Assembly: GCA_030651575.1 (NCBI GenBank)
Contig: JAUSFB010000038.1
Span: 1 to 46,432 of the forward strand
DNA from: Phaeospirillum sp.
GTDB lineage: Bacteria; Pseudomonadota; Alphaproteobacteria; Rhodospirillales; Magnetospirillaceae
Length of the DNA: 46,432 nt
Direction: 5' to 3'
Every line of letters starts with the position of its first letter. Position 1 is the stretch's first letter. The translations under genes and the position numbers were made by a program. The notes under the pieces were generated by a model that worked only from the letters and a program-made list of their open reading frames with translations, was not told the origin of the DNA and did not search any database. Shown here piece by piece: positions 1 through 10,823 of the stretch.

Positions 1-2
1 GC

Positions 3-434
3 GAGTGGGGTTACGTTGTGTTTGCCGCCGGACTGATTCTGGTCTCGGACGACAATCGCAAGTTCTACTGCAAGTAGCTTTGCCCGCGGGGCGCGGCGCT
101 CACCATCCCGGGCAAGTTCCGCATCATCGACTGGTTGCGGCGGCACCGCGAGTGCGGGCGTCCGTGTCAGGTGTGCGCTGTCGAGTGCGAGGTGCAGGCG
201 ATCCGCAAGAACGGCGAGATCAACGCCAACGAATGCCACTATTGTCTCGACTGCCAGGTGACGTATTGGAACAACCAAAAATGCCCGCCGGAAGTCGAGC
301 GGCGCAAGCGCCGCGAGAGAAGCGGCCGTGCTCGTGAATTGGTGCGTGGCATGGAGCAGATTGTCGGGTCCTCCGGGCTGTTTGACCAAGATCAAGCGGG
401 CTGCGAAGCTTGTCCGCGTCGAGAGCCGAAATGA
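3..434 (+). pseudogene. NosR/NirI-type regulator/electron-transfer protein, C-terminal part, interrupted by an amber codon
   Basis: The frame is open from the window edge except for TAG at 75-77. It reads a membrane-segment end, then the polyferredoxin-like C-terminus typical of NosR and NirI: a YCK-stop-LCPRGA block, then CGRPCQVCAVEC, then NECHYCLDCQ and a Lys/Arg-rich tail ending in CEACPRREPK. The Cys clusters fit two [4Fe-4S] sites. Family members carry an ordinary, usually aromatic, residue between the CxxxC cysteines where this frame has the stop. These membrane flavo-Fe/S proteins are required for expression or activity of nitrous oxide reductase (NosR) or nitrite reductase (NirI). 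Lying just upstream of nirS on the same strand fits NirI, but I cannot separate the two from this fragment. An ATG at 135 could restart translation of the Fe-S tail only. A sequencing error is possible. The 5' part is outside the window. Confidence 0.75.
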
Positions 435-527
435 ACCGCTTCGAGCGGTATTTCATCGACGGCCATGCCAGCCGAATTTCTTCGGATTGTTGTAATATGT
501 CTAACAACACTAATCCCATGGTTTCTC

Positions 528-541
528 TTGACCCATGTCAA
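528..541 (+). promoter_or_regulatory. FNR/NNR-type operator upstream of nirS
   Basis: The sequence TTGACCCATGTCAA is a perfect TTGAC-N4-GTCAA dyad, the form recognised by FNR/Dnr/NnrR-type regulators of denitrification genes. A TACAGT hexamer at 564-569 lies where a -10 box would be if the dyad were centred near -41.5 (class II activation), which predicts a start of transcription near 576. The nirS ATG is 87 bases downstream of the dyad. Operator assignment rests on motif and position. Which CRP/FNR-family protein binds is not shown here. Confidence 0.8.
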
Positions 542-589
542 GGAGCGAGCCCGGGCTCACTTTTACAGTGTCGCCCCACATGGTTTTAA

Positions 590-2371
<1,782 letters not shown>

Positions 2372-2393
2372 GAAACGACCCGACACTACCCGT

Positions 2394-2427
2394 CCCCGGG
2401 AACCATATGGTTCCCGGGGATTTTTTT
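2394..2427 (+). terminator. Rho-independent terminator of nirS
   Basis: A perfect 26-base palindrome at 2394-2419 (arms CCCCGGGAACCAT and ATGGTTCCCGGGG) is followed by A and a run of seven T at 2421-2427. It starts 22 bases after the nirS stop codon. A very stable stem plus U-tract on the plus strand supports termination of nirS. Confidence 0.92.
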
Positions 2428-2464
2428 GTTTGATCGGCAGACTGGCCGGCAAGCGAGCACCATT

Positions 2465-2495
2465 AAAAAAGCCGCACCGCGATGAGCGGTGCGGC
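2465..2495 (-). terminator. Rho-independent terminator of mrp
   Basis: Inverted repeat GCCGCACCGC (2471-2480) and GCGGTGCGGC (2486-2495) with a 5-base loop. On the minus strand the stem is followed by six U (AAAAAA at 2465-2470 on the plus strand). It lies 39 bases past the mrp stop codon, so nirS and mrp are convergent units each with its own terminator. Confidence 0.9.
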
Positions 2496-2533
2496 TGACT
2501 ACGTTCCGATGAGCGGGTCACCGGAACGTGATG

Positions 2534-3655
2534 TCATTCCATGACGATACGAGGGCTCTTGCGGCCGCTATTGCCCTGGATGGCCTGGACCTTGTCCCAG
2601 ATCTTGGCCGCGATATCCCGATAGACCTTGGCATGGGGGCCGTTGGGCTTGGACACCACGATGGGTTCGCCGGCGTCGGAGGTCTGACGGATGGCGATGT
2701 CCAGCGGCACCTCGCCCAGGAATTCGGTGGACAGCCGCGCCGCCTCAGCCTTGGCGCCGCCATGACCGAAGATATGGGCTTCGTCGCCGCATTTCGGGCA
2801 GATGTAATAGCTCATATTCTCGATGATGCCCAATACCGGCACATCGACCTTACGGAACATGTTGAGGCCCTTGGTGGCGTCCAGCAGGGCGATGTCCTGG
2901 GGGGTAGAGACGATCACCGCGCCGGTCAGCGGCAAACGCTGGGTGATGGTCAGCTGGGTGTCGCCGGTGCCGGGAGGCATATCGATCACCATGACGTCAA
3001 GCTCGCCCCACTGGACGTCGCGCAGCAACTGCTCCAGGGCGCCCATGACCATGGGGCCGCGCCAGATGATCGGCGAGTCCTCGGGCACCAGAAAGCCCAT
3101 GGACATGCACTTAACGCCGTAATTCTCCATGGGCATCATGGTCTTGCCGTCATTGCTGACTGGGTCGCCGGTGATGCCCAGCATGCGCGGCATAGACGGG
3201 CCGAAGATGTCGGCGTCGAACAGGCCGGTCTTCAGGCCCATCTGCGACAGCGCCATGGCCAGATTGGTGGCGGTAGTGGACTTGCCGACGCCACCCTTGC
3301 CCGACGCCACCGCGATGATCGCCTTGACATGGGGGAGCAGCGGCGCGTCGGCCTGTCCGGCGCCATGGGCATGGCCGTGACCGCCCTTGGGGCCGCCCTG
3401 GACGTTGCGTTCGGCGGTCAGCACCGCCGAGACCGACACCACGCCGGCCAAATCATGGACCGCCTTCTCGGCGGCCTTGCGCAGCGGCTCCAGATTCGGC
3501 CCACGCGAGGGCTCGACCTCGATGGCGAAGGCGACGTGGCCGTTCTTGACGGCGATGCCCGACACCATGCCCAGGCTGACGATGTCGGCCTTCTTGTCGG
3601 GATCTTGGATGTGCTTCAGCGCCTCGATGATCTGCTGCTCGGTGACCTCGGCCAT
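2534..3655 (-). CDS. mrp: Mrp/NBP35-family Fe-S cluster carrier ATPase (ApbC)
   Basis: Cytosolic P-loop ATPase that assembles and transfers [4Fe-4S] clusters. The product is 373 residues: an N-terminal DUF59/MIP18 domain (about 1-85), a His/Gly-rich linker (GGHGHAHG), then the ParA/MinD-like NTPase with the deviant Walker A GKGGVGKST at about 119-127 and DMPPGTGD further on. The CxxC (ICPKCG, near residue 285) is the conserved bridging cluster ligand of the family. The ATG at 3655 begins a normal Mrp N-terminus (MAEVTEQQI). The gene stands alone, convergent to nirS and divergent from hflK. Confidence 0.96.
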   Translation of the reverse strand: MAEVTEQQIIEALKHIQDPDKKADIVSLGMVSGIAVKNGHVAFAIEVEPSRGPNLEPLRKAAEKAVHDLAGVVSVSAVLTAERNVQGGPKGGHGHAHGAGQADAPLLPHVKAIIAVASGKGGVGKSTTATNLAMALSQMGLKTGLFDADIFGPSMPRMLGITGDPVSNDGKTMMPMENYGVKCMSMGFLVPEDSPIIWRGPMVMGALEQLLRDVQWGELDVMVIDMPPGTGDTQLTITQRLPLTGAVIVSTPQDIALLDATKGLNMFRKVDVPVLGIIENMSYYICPKCGDEAHIFGHGGAKAEAARLSTEFLGEVPLDIAIRQTSDAGEPIVVSKPNGPHAKVYRDIAAKIWDKVQAIQGNSGRKSPRIVME

Positions 3656-3893
3656 GGACGTCCTCTTTCTGATGAAAAGGCTTACGGAATTAAGGGTTTT
3701 TGCGGCGCTGAACGCCTACAAGCAGTACCTCATATAGGCTGGCGGCCCCGGTTTGCAAAGACGGAAAGGCGCGGGGAACATTGAAATCGGGTAATCCTTG
3801 CCTCCCCGCGTTGCGCAAGGGGGAATCCTGCCCTATGTTCCGGAGAGCGGAGATATGCTCCGGCCTTGGACGGACTACGATAGGGGACAATTC

Positions 3894-5045
3894 ATGCCTT
3901 GGAATCCTCGTGGCGGCGGCGGTGGCGGCCCTTGGGGCGGCGGCGGCGGTGGCAACGGCCCGTGGGGTCGGCCCGGCGGCGGCTCCGGCGGCGGCAATGG
4001 CGGCGGCGGCATGCCGGGAGGCCCCGAGGTCGAGGACTTCATCCGACGCGGCCAGGAAACCCTGCGCCGCATCATGCCCGGCAACGGAATCGGCGGCGGT
4101 CAGGGCTTGGCGGCTCTGGCGGTGTTGGTGGTGGCGGCCTGGGCCTTTACCGGCATCTACAAGGTCAGCCCGGACGAGCAGGGCGTGGTCATGCGCTTTG
4201 GCAAGTGGGTCGACACTACCGAGCCCGGCCTGCATTACCGTCTGCCCTACCCGATCGAGACGGTGCTGCTGCCCAAGGTCACCAAGATCAACCAGTTGCA
4301 GCTGGGCTATCGCTCGGTCGGCGAAACCCGGGGCGAGCGCGGCTCGTCGTCGCGCAACGTCCCCGAGGAAAGCCGCATGCTGACCGGCGACGAGAATATC
4401 GTCGAGGCCGATGCCGCCGTGTTCTGGCGCATCAAGGACGCCGGCAAGTTCCTGTTCAACATCCGCGACCCCGAGGCCACCGTCAAGGTCGCGGCGGAAA
4501 GCTCGCTGCGCGAGGTGGTGGGCCGCAATCCCATCCAGGCCGCGCTGGCGGACAAGCGCGAACAGATCGCCATCCAAGCCCAGGAAGAGCTGCAAAAGCT
4601 GCTCGACACCTACGGCGCAGGCATCCAGGTGCAGCAAGTCCAGTTGCAAAAGGTCGATCCGCCGGCGGCGGTGATCGACGCCTTCAACGACGTGCAGCGC
4701 GCCCGCGCCGATCAGGAGCGCGCCCGCAACGAGGCCGAGGCCTACCGCAACGACATCATTCCCCGCGCCCGCGGCGAGGTCGAACGCATCTCGCAGGAAG
4801 CCCAGGCCTATCGCGAGCAGGTGGTCGATCTGGCCCAGGGTGACGCCCAGCGCTTCCTGGCCCTCTACGGCACCTACAAGCAGGCCGAGGACGTCACCGC
4901 CCGCCGGCTCTATATCGAGTCCATGGAAGAAATCCTCAAAGGCGCCACCAAGATCATCATCGACCCATCGGCCAAGGGAAATCAGGGTGTGGTGCCTTAT
5001 CTGCCGCTGCCCGAAATCAGAAAGAACGCGGGAGGCGCGAAATGA
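3894..5045 (+). CDS. hflK: FtsH protease modulator HflK
   Basis: SPFH/band-7 membrane protein that forms a complex with HflC around the FtsH protease. The product from this start is 383 residues: a Gly/Trp-rich N-terminus (MPWNPRGGGGGGPWGGG), a single membrane segment (about residues 68-85, LAALAVLVVAAWAFTGIY), then the SPFH domain and an Ala/Glu/Arg-rich coiled coil. I chose ATG 3894 over the in-frame ATG at 3798 because MPW-NxxGGGG is the usual HflK start and AGGGGA lies just upstream. The stop overlaps the hflC start (ATGA at 5042-5045), which suggests translational coupling. Confidence 0.95.
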   Translation: MPWNPRGGGGGGPWGGGGGGNGPWGRPGGGSGGGNGGGGMPGGPEVEDFIRRGQETLRRIMPGNGIGGGQGLAALAVLVVAAWAFTGIYKVSPDEQGVVMRFGKWVDTTEPGLHYRLPYPIETVLLPKVTKINQLQLGYRSVGETRGERGSSSRNVPEESRMLTGDENIVEADAAVFWRIKDAGKFLFNIRDPEATVKVAAESSLREVVGRNPIQAALADKREQIAIQAQEELQKLLDTYGAGIQVQQVQLQKVDPPAAVIDAFNDVQRARADQERARNEAEAYRNDIIPRARGEVERISQEAQAYREQVVDLAQGDAQRFLALYGTYKQAEDVTARRLYIESMEEILKGATKIIIDPSAKGNQGVVPYLPLPEIRKNAGGAK

Positions 5046-5914
5046 ACCGCGGTCTACTGATATCGGCCGCCCTGGCCGTGGTGGTCCTGGTGATGGCCAG
5101 TTCGTCGCTGTTCATCGTCAATCAGGCCGAACAGGCCCTGGTTCTGCGCTTCGGCGCCCACCGCGCCACCATCAAGGAGCCCGGCCTGCATGTGAAGCTG
5201 CCGTTCGTCGAGGATGTGGTCCGCTATGACCTGCGCCTGCTGGGCCTTGATCCGCCCGACGAGCAGATCATCCTGGGCGACCAAAAGCGTATCGTGGTCG
5301 ATACCTTCACCCGCTACCGCATCGCCGATCCGCTGAAGTTCTATCAGGCGGTTCGCACCGAAACCCTGGCGCGGGCCCAGTTGGCCCAGATCGTTTCCTC
5401 GGCCATGCGCCGGGTAATGGGTCAGGTGATGCTGCCCTCCATCTTGTCGGAGGAGCGCGCCAAGATCATGGGAGCGATTCAGCAAGACGTCGCCGAGCGG
5501 GCCTTGCGCGAGTTGGGCATTCAGGTGGTGGACGTGCGGTTGCGCCGCGCCGACCTGCCCGAGGAGACCAGCCAGTCCATCTACGACCGCATGAAATCCG
5601 AGCGCGAACGCCAAGCCAAGGAAGCCCGGGCTCAGGGTTACGAGTGGAGCCAGCAAATCCGAGCCCGCGCCGACCGCGAGCGTACGGTGATCCTGGCCGA
5701 GGCCCAGCGTCAGGCCCAGATCGAGCGCGGCGAGGGCGATGCCGAGGCGAATCGCATCTTCGCCGACGCGTTCGGCCGCGACCCGCAATTCTTTGCCCTG
5801 TACCGTTCCTTACAGGCTTACCGCAACGCCCTGGGAGACGGCAACACCACCTTGGTGCTGTCGCCGGACAACGATTTCCTGAAGGTGTTCGGTCACGGCC
5901 CGCGCGGGCGCTAA
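5042..5914 (+). CDS. hflC: FtsH protease modulator HflC
   Basis: Partner of HflK in the membrane complex that regulates FtsH. The 290-residue product has an N-terminal signal anchor (LLISAALAVVVLVMASSSLFIV), an SPFH domain beginning near NQAEQALVLRFGAH, the family stretch MKSERERQAKEARAQGYE in the coiled coil, and the usual C-terminal FFALYRSLQAYRNAL segment. It overlaps hflK by four bases and is followed after 89 bases by degP, the common alphaproteobacterial order hflK-hflC-degP. The 89-base gap holds a long hairpin described separately. Confidence 0.95.
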   Translation: MNRGLLISAALAVVVLVMASSSLFIVNQAEQALVLRFGAHRATIKEPGLHVKLPFVEDVVRYDLRLLGLDPPDEQIILGDQKRIVVDTFTRYRIADPLKFYQAVRTETLARAQLAQIVSSAMRRVMGQVMLPSILSEERAKIMGAIQQDVAERALRELGIQVVDVRLRRADLPEETSQSIYDRMKSERERQAKEARAQGYEWSQQIRARADRERTVILAEAQRQAQIERGEGDAEANRIFADAFGRDPQFFALYRSLQAYRNALGDGNTTLVLSPDNDFLKVFGHGPRGR

Positions 5915-5943
5915 CGGGACCGCAAAGGCCCAGGTCATGGCAA

Positions 5944-5984
5944 GATGGGTTTTTCGGACCGTATCGGCTGCCGGAAAACCCATC
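5944..5984 (+). other. Long hairpin in the hflC-degP intergenic region, ending at the degP ribosome binding site
   Basis: Arms 5944-5957 (GATGGGTTTTTCGG) and 5971-5984 (CCGGAAAACCCATC) pair over 14 bases with one G-U, leaving a 13-base loop. The hairpin ends two bases before the strong Shine-Dalgarno AAGGAGGA at 5987-5994. There is no U-tract after it, so it does not look like an intrinsic terminator. A processing site, mRNA stabiliser or translation-modulating leader are possible roles. The structure is read directly and the role is inference. Confidence 0.6.
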
Positions 5985-6003
5985 GGAAGGAGGATTTGAT
6001 CCG

Positions 6004-7527
6004 GTGTTCATCTCCAAGATAAAGACCCAGACTGCCGGTCCGCGCATTCTGTTCGCCGGGCTGGCGCTGTGCGCCGTCCTGTTCGCATCGGACGCCAAGG
6101 CCACCACGCCGCCGGGCAGCTTCGCCGATCTGGCGGAGCGGTTGCTGCCCAGCGTGGTCAACATCTCCACCACCCAGACCATCAAGAATCCCCAGGGTGG
6201 GCTGGAAATGCCGCAATTCCCGCCAGGCTCGCCGCTGGAGGAGTTCTTCAAGGAGTTCCTCGAACGTCAGCAAGGCGGCGGCGGCGGGCGTCCCGACGCG
6301 CCGGCCCGCAAGGCCACCTCGCTGGGCTCGGGCTTTATCATCGACCCCGCCGGCTATATCGTGACCAACAACCACGTCATCGCCGACGCCGACGAAATCA
6401 GCATCAAGCTGCATGACGATTCGGTGTTCTCCGCCACGGTGGTGGGCCGCGACCCCAAGGTCGACCTCGCCCTGCTCAAGATCGATCCCGGCAAAAAACC
6501 CCTGGTCGCGGTCGCCTTCGGCAATTCCGACGAGGCGCGGGTGGGCGACTGGGTGCTGGCCATCGGCAATCCCTTTGGTTTCGGCGGCACCGTCACCGCC
6601 GGCATCGTCTCGGCACGCGCCCGCGACATTAACGCCGGTCCCTACGACGACTTCATCCAAACCGACGCCCCCATCAACCGGGGCAATTCCGGCGGCCCCA
6701 TGTTCAACATGAAGGGCGACGTCATCGGCATCAACTCGGCCATCATCTCGCCATCGGGCGGCTCCATCGGCATCGGCTTCGCCATTCCGGCTTCGCTGGC
6801 CATGCCCGTGCTGGACGATCTGCGCAAGCATGGCAAGGTGCGGCGCGGCTGGCTGGGGGTTCGCATCCAGTCGCTGGACGCCGACATGGCCGAAAATATC
6901 GGCCTCGCCGACCAGCACGGCGCCCTGGTGGCCAAGGTCGATCCCGCCGGCCCCGGCATGAAGGCCGGCATGAAGGACGGCGACGTTGTGCTGAAGTTCG
7001 ACGGCAAGGACATCAACGAGATGCGCCGCCTGCCGCGTTACGTGGCCGGCACTCCCATCGGCAAGAAGGTCGATGTGCTGATCTGGCGCGACGGCAAGAA
7101 GCTGACCATCCCGGTGACGGTGGGCGAACTGCCCGAGGACCCGGCCGAACAACTGGCCAAGGGCGGCAAGACCGAACAGCCCAAGACGGCTCCGGGCAAG
7201 GACGGCGTCCTGGTCATTCCGGGCTCTGGGATGGCCGTGTCGCAGCTGACTCCGCAAATACGCGAGCGTTTCGGCATCGACGACGAGTCCAAGGGTGTGG
7301 TGGTGATCGAGGTCAAGACCGACTCGCCCGCCGCCGAAAAGGGCCTGCGCCCCGGCGACCTCATCATCGAGGCCGATCACAAGCCGGTCCGCGCCCCCCA
7401 GGACCTCGCCAAGCAGATCGACGACGCCCGCAAGGCTGGGGCCAAGTCACTGCTGCTGCGGGTCGAAAATCCCCAGCAACTGCGCTACGTGGCGCTGTCG
7501 CTGGCCGAGGGCAAGGCCAAGAAGTAG
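6004..7527 (+). CDS. degP: Periplasmic serine protease/chaperone of the DegP/HtrA (MucD) type
   Basis: Degrades or refolds misfolded envelope proteins. From the GTG at 6004 the product is 507 residues: a signal sequence (ILFAGLALCAVLFASDAKA), a trypsin-like domain with the triad His124 (TNNHV), Asp154 (VDLALLKID) and Ser229 (NRGNSGGP), then two PDZ domains (about 285-370 and 415-500). The GTG is chosen because AAGGAGGA lies nine bases before it and because it starts right before the signal peptide; the frame stays open much further upstream through hflC, which is a shadow. It belongs to the hflK-hflC unit, so membrane and periplasmic protein quality control are encoded together. Confidence 0.94.
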   Translation: MFISKIKTQTAGPRILFAGLALCAVLFASDAKATTPPGSFADLAERLLPSVVNISTTQTIKNPQGGLEMPQFPPGSPLEEFFKEFLERQQGGGGGRPDAPARKATSLGSGFIIDPAGYIVTNNHVIADADEISIKLHDDSVFSATVVGRDPKVDLALLKIDPGKKPLVAVAFGNSDEARVGDWVLAIGNPFGFGGTVTAGIVSARARDINAGPYDDFIQTDAPINRGNSGGPMFNMKGDVIGINSAIISPSGGSIGIGFAIPASLAMPVLDDLRKHGKVRRGWLGVRIQSLDADMAENIGLADQHGALVAKVDPAGPGMKAGMKDGDVVLKFDGKDINEMRRLPRYVAGTPIGKKVDVLIWRDGKKLTIPVTVGELPEDPAEQLAKGGKTEQPKTAPGKDGVLVIPGSGMAVSQLTPQIRERFGIDDESKGVVVIEVKTDSPAAEKGLRPGDLIIEADHKPVRAPQDLAKQIDDARKAGAKSLLLRVENPQQLRYVALSLAEGKAKK

Positions 7528-7609
7528 GACGTCTTCCGGGGGTGCGGGCAGGACGCCCACGCTCCCGGAAACGCCGGCGCCCTTGCCCGCGCCATGGGAT
7601 CCCGCCTGT

Positions 7610-8182
7610 TCAGGCGTGCCCGGCTTCCGCCGAGAGCAGACCCACATCGATGCCAAGCTTGTGGATGGCCTGTTCGTATTTGTGCTCGATATCGCGGCTG
7701 AACAGCAGGTCGGAATCGGCCGGGACATTGAGCCAAGCGTTCTCGCGAATCTCGGAATCCAGCTGGCCCGAGCCCCAACCGGCATAGCCCAGGGCCAGCA
7801 GGCTGCGGCTGGGGCCATTCCCCTCGGCGATGGCGCGCAGCACATCGACGGTAGCGGTCAGGGCGACGCCACGGGCCACCATCATGGTGTTCTCGTGAAT
7901 GTAGTCGTCGGAATGGAGCACGAAGCCGCGCCCGCTTTCCACCGGCCCGCCGAAATGGACGCGGATCTCGTCGCATTCCGGTGTCGGCGGAATGTCCAAC
8001 TGCTCCAGCAACTGGGGAAAGGTGATGCCGCCGAACAGGCGGTTGACCACGATCCCCATGGCGCCATCGGCGCTGTGGGCGCACAGATAGACCACCGAAC
8101 GGGCAAAACGCTCGTCTGACATCTGCGGCATGGCGATGAGGATTTGGCCGGCTAAATAGCCTGAGGTCTTTTGCATGGGCAT
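7610..8182 (-). CDS. yqgE: YqgE/AlgH family protein (DUF179)
   Basis: Conserved cytosolic protein of uncertain biochemical role. The 190-residue product shows the family signature: [24 protein letters not shown] at the N-terminus, then [10 protein letters not shown], and [17 protein letters not shown] in the middle, and [22 protein letters not shown] near the C-terminus. Length is normal. A second ATG two codons in (MQKTSG) is an equally possible start. It lies 44 bases downstream of ygiQ on the same strand and may be co-transcribed. It is convergent to degP. Confidence 0.93.
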   Translation of the reverse strand: MPMQKTSGYLAGQILIAMPQMSDERFARSVVYLCAHSADGAMGIVVNRLFGGITFPQLLEQLDIPPTPECDEIRVHFGGPVESGRGFVLHSDDYIHENTMMVARGVALTATVDVLRAIAEGNGPSRSLLALGYAGWGSGQLDSEIRENAWLNVPADSDLLFSRDIEHKYEQAIHKLGIDVGLLSAEAGHA

Positions 8183-8226
8183 TCTTCTGAGATAGGCCGG
8201 TCCGCCAAGGAATGCAAGCCCAAGTC

Positions 8227-10137
8227 TCAGCGCAAACCGCGCGGCACCAGATGCTGCTTTCCCGGCCCGATCAGGTCCGAGCGACCCATGCGGATCAGGG
8301 CTTCGCGGATGATGGCGGCATTCTCGGGATCATGATAACGCAGGAAGGCCTTGTGCAGGCGACGTTGCTTCAGGCCCTTGGCGGTAAAGACCTGCCCACT
8401 CTCGCGCCGGACCGGCCGCAGGGGGTCGTGACCGCTGTAATACATGGCGGTGGCCAACGACATGGGGGTCGGCAGGAAGGTCTGGACCTGATCCAGCTTG
8501 AAGCCGTTCTTCTTCAGCCACAGCGCCAGATTCAACATGTCCTCGTCGCTGGTGCCGGGATGGGCGCCGATGAAATAGGGGATGATGAAAAGCTTCTTGC
8601 CGGCTTTTTTGACCGAGGCCTCGAACATGGCCCGAAAGCGGTCGAAGGACTTGATCCCCGGCTTCATCATCTTGGAAAGCGGCCCCTCCTCGGTGTGTTC
8701 CGGCGCGATCTTGAGATAGCCGCCCACATGGTGGCGGACCAGCTCGTCCACATAGGCCGGACTAAGCACCGCCAGATCATAGCGCACCCCGGAACCGATA
8801 TTGACCCGCGCTACCCCCTGTACCGCGCGGGCGGCGCGGTACAGGCCGATCAGCGGGTCGTGGTCGGTGCCCAGCATGGTGCAGACATCCGGGTAGACGC
8901 AAGACAGCCGGCGGCAGACAGCCTGAGTCTGGGGATCGCGGCAGCCCAGCCGCCACATATTGGCGGTGGGGCCGCCCAGATCGGAGATGGTGCCGGTAAA
9001 GCCGGGAGTCTTGTCGCGGATTTCGCCGATCTCGCGCAAGATGGAGACTTGGGAACGGTTCTGGATGATGCGGCCCTCATGCTCGGTGATGGAGCAAAAC
9101 GAGCACCCCCCGAAACAGCCGCGCACGATGTTGATGGAAAAACGGATCATCTCCCAGGCGGGAATCCTGGCGGCGCCGTAGGACGGATGCGGCGCGCGGG
9201 CATAGGGCAGGTCATAGACCCCGTCCAACTCGGCGGTGGTAAGGGGAATCGGCGGCGGCGCCACCCACAGTTCCTTGTCGCCGTGACGCTGGACCAGGGC
9301 GCGGGCGTTGAGGGGATTGCTCTCCTGATGCAGCACCCGCGAGGCCTGGGCGTAGAGGACCGGGTCGTCCCTGACCTGCTCGTAGGAGGGCAGCCGCACC
9401 ACCACCTTGTCGCCGGTCGCCGAACGCGCCGCCTGACCGATCCCAGAGCCGTCGGCGACGGTCCAGCCCTCTGGTACCGCATCGCGCACCGAAACGGTGC
9501 CGCGAATATGGGTCATGGCCTTGGGAGCCTCGCCGGCATCGATGCGGTGGGCGACCTCGACCAGGGCGCGCTCGGCATTGCCGAACAGCAGCAGGTCGGC
9601 CTTGGCGTCCATCAGCACCGAGCGGCGCAGCTTTTCCGACCAGATATCAAAATGGGCGATACGGCGCAGCGAGGCCTCGATGCCGCCCAGGATGACCGGC
9701 ACGTCCTTGAAGGCCTCGCGGCAACGCTGGGCATAGACGATGACGGCGCGGTCCGGCCGCTTGCCGCCCTCGCCGCCGGGGGTATAGCTGTCGTCGTGGC
9801 GCAGCCTTCGGTCCGAGGTATAGCGGTTGACCATGGAATCCATGTTGCCCGCCGTGACCCCGAAGAACAGCCGTGGCCTGCCCAGCGCGCGGAACGGCTC
9901 GGGGCCGCTCCAATCGGGCTGGGCGATGACGCCGACGCGAAAGCCCTGAGCCTCCAGCAGACGGCCGACGATGGCCATGCCGAAACTGGGATGATCCACA
10001 TAGGCGTCGCCGGTCACCAGGACGATATCGCATTGATCCCAGCCCAACCGATCCATTTCCGCCTTCGACATGGGCAGAAAGGGGGCGGGATTCATGCGAT
10101 ATTTCGCATACGAAAAAATGTCGCGTGGCGGTTCCAT
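8227..10137 (-). CDS. ygiQ: YgiQ-family radical SAM protein (UPF0313)
   Basis: Radical S-adenosylmethionine enzyme of unknown substrate. The 636-residue product has the YgiQ N-terminal domain ([21 protein letters not shown]), then the radical SAM core with the cluster motif CxxxCxxC at Cys341, Cys345 and Cys348 ([11 protein letters not shown]), and a family-typical [18 protein letters not shown] further on. Length agrees with the family. The large plus-strand open frame across the same bases is a GC-rich shadow. It is divergent from the TRAP genes and upstream of yqgE. Confidence 0.94.
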   Translation of the reverse strand: MEPPRDIFSYAKYRMNPAPFLPMSKAEMDRLGWDQCDIVLVTGDAYVDHPSFGMAIVGRLLEAQGFRVGVIAQPDWSGPEPFRALGRPRLFFGVTAGNMDSMVNRYTSDRRLRHDDSYTPGGEGGKRPDRAVIVYAQRCREAFKDVPVILGGIEASLRRIAHFDIWSEKLRRSVLMDAKADLLLFGNAERALVEVAHRIDAGEAPKAMTHIRGTVSVRDAVPEGWTVADGSGIGQAARSATGDKVVVRLPSYEQVRDDPVLYAQASRVLHQESNPLNARALVQRHGDKELWVAPPPIPLTTAELDGVYDLPYARAPHPSYGAARIPAWEMIRFSINIVRGCFGGCSFCSITEHEGRIIQNRSQVSILREIGEIRDKTPGFTGTISDLGGPTANMWRLGCRDPQTQAVCRRLSCVYPDVCTMLGTDHDPLIGLYRAARAVQGVARVNIGSGVRYDLAVLSPAYVDELVRHHVGGYLKIAPEHTEEGPLSKMMKPGIKSFDRFRAMFEASVKKAGKKLFIIPYFIGAHPGTSDEDMLNLALWLKKNGFKLDQVQTFLPTPMSLATAMYYSGHDPLRPVRRESGQVFTAKGLKQRRLHKAFLRYHDPENAAIIREALIRMGRSDLIGPGKQHLVPRGLR

Positions 10138-10259
10138 CGTGCCTACATAACACTAATTCCGACGGATTTCCGCAATGGCCGTGAGCATGGGCCTATGCCA
10201 TAGTCCTATACGACGACCGTCATCAATAGGCGGCGTCGCGGGTCTGGGAGGACAGGGCT

Positions 10260-10823
10260 TTGAAATCACTTCTGTCGCTGAGCGCGTTGATCGACGGCGT
10301 CAACGAACGGGTTGGCCGCACGGTTCAATGGTTGATCCTGCTGATGGTGATCATCAGTTCCGGCAACGCCGTCGTCCGTTATATCTTCAGCACCAGTTCC
10401 AACGCCTGGCTTGAGGTGCAGTGGTACCTGTTCTCGACGGTGTTCCTGTTATGCGCGGGCTATACCTTGCTGCGCAACGAACATATCCGCATCGACGTGG
10501 TGTGCGGGCGGCTGTCGCGATCCAAGCAGATCTGGATCGACATCCTGGGCACGGTATTTTTCCTGTTCCCCATGGTCATCACGATCATGTGGCTGTCCTG
10601 GCCGATGTTCATGAAGTCCTTCCTGCAAGGCGAGATGTCGGGCGATGCAGGCGGCCTGCTGCGCTGGCCGATCAAGCTGGCAATTCCGGTCGGCTTCCTG
10701 CTGCTGCTGATCCAGGGCGTGTCAGAGCTGATCAAAAAGATCGCCATCCTGACCGGCCATATCCCCGATCCCGGCGAACACGGGCACCATCACCACACCG
10801 CAGCGGACGGAGAAGCCGCATGA
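10260..10823 (+). CDS. dctQ: TRAP transporter small membrane subunit (DctQ type)
   Basis: Four-helix membrane component of a tripartite ATP-independent periplasmic transporter. The 187-residue product has four hydrophobic segments (WLILLMVIISSGNAVVRYI; WYLFSTVFLLCAGYTLL; the segment after WIDILGTVFFLFPMVI; LAIPVGFLLLLIQGVSEL) and the DctQ-typical NEHIRIDVV. The start is a TTG with GGGAGGA upstream. The stop overlaps the dctM ATG (ATGA at 10820-10823). The C-terminus is His-rich (GEHGHHHHTA). Confidence 0.9.
   Translation: MKSLLSLSALIDGVNERVGRTVQWLILLMVIISSGNAVVRYIFSTSSNAWLEVQWYLFSTVFLLCAGYTLLRNEHIRIDVVCGRLSRSKQIWIDILGTVFFLFPMVITIMWLSWPMFMKSFLQGEMSGDAGGLLRWPIKLAIPVGFLLLLIQGVSELIKKIAILTGHIPDPGEHGHHHHTAADGEAA

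Noticed and set aside
3798-3893. Longer HflK start at 3798
   Set aside because: The extra 32 residues lack similarity to HflK, and ATG 3894 has a ribosome binding site and the usual MPWN start.
7536-7570. Imperfect hairpin between degP and yqgE as a terminator
   Set aside because: TTCCGGG/CCCGGAA arms are present but there is no U-tract and the loop is long.
8212-10203. 663-codon plus-strand open frame opposite ygiQ
   Set aside because: Shadow of the GC-rich ygiQ gene; the minus frame holds the radical SAM motif and family sequence.
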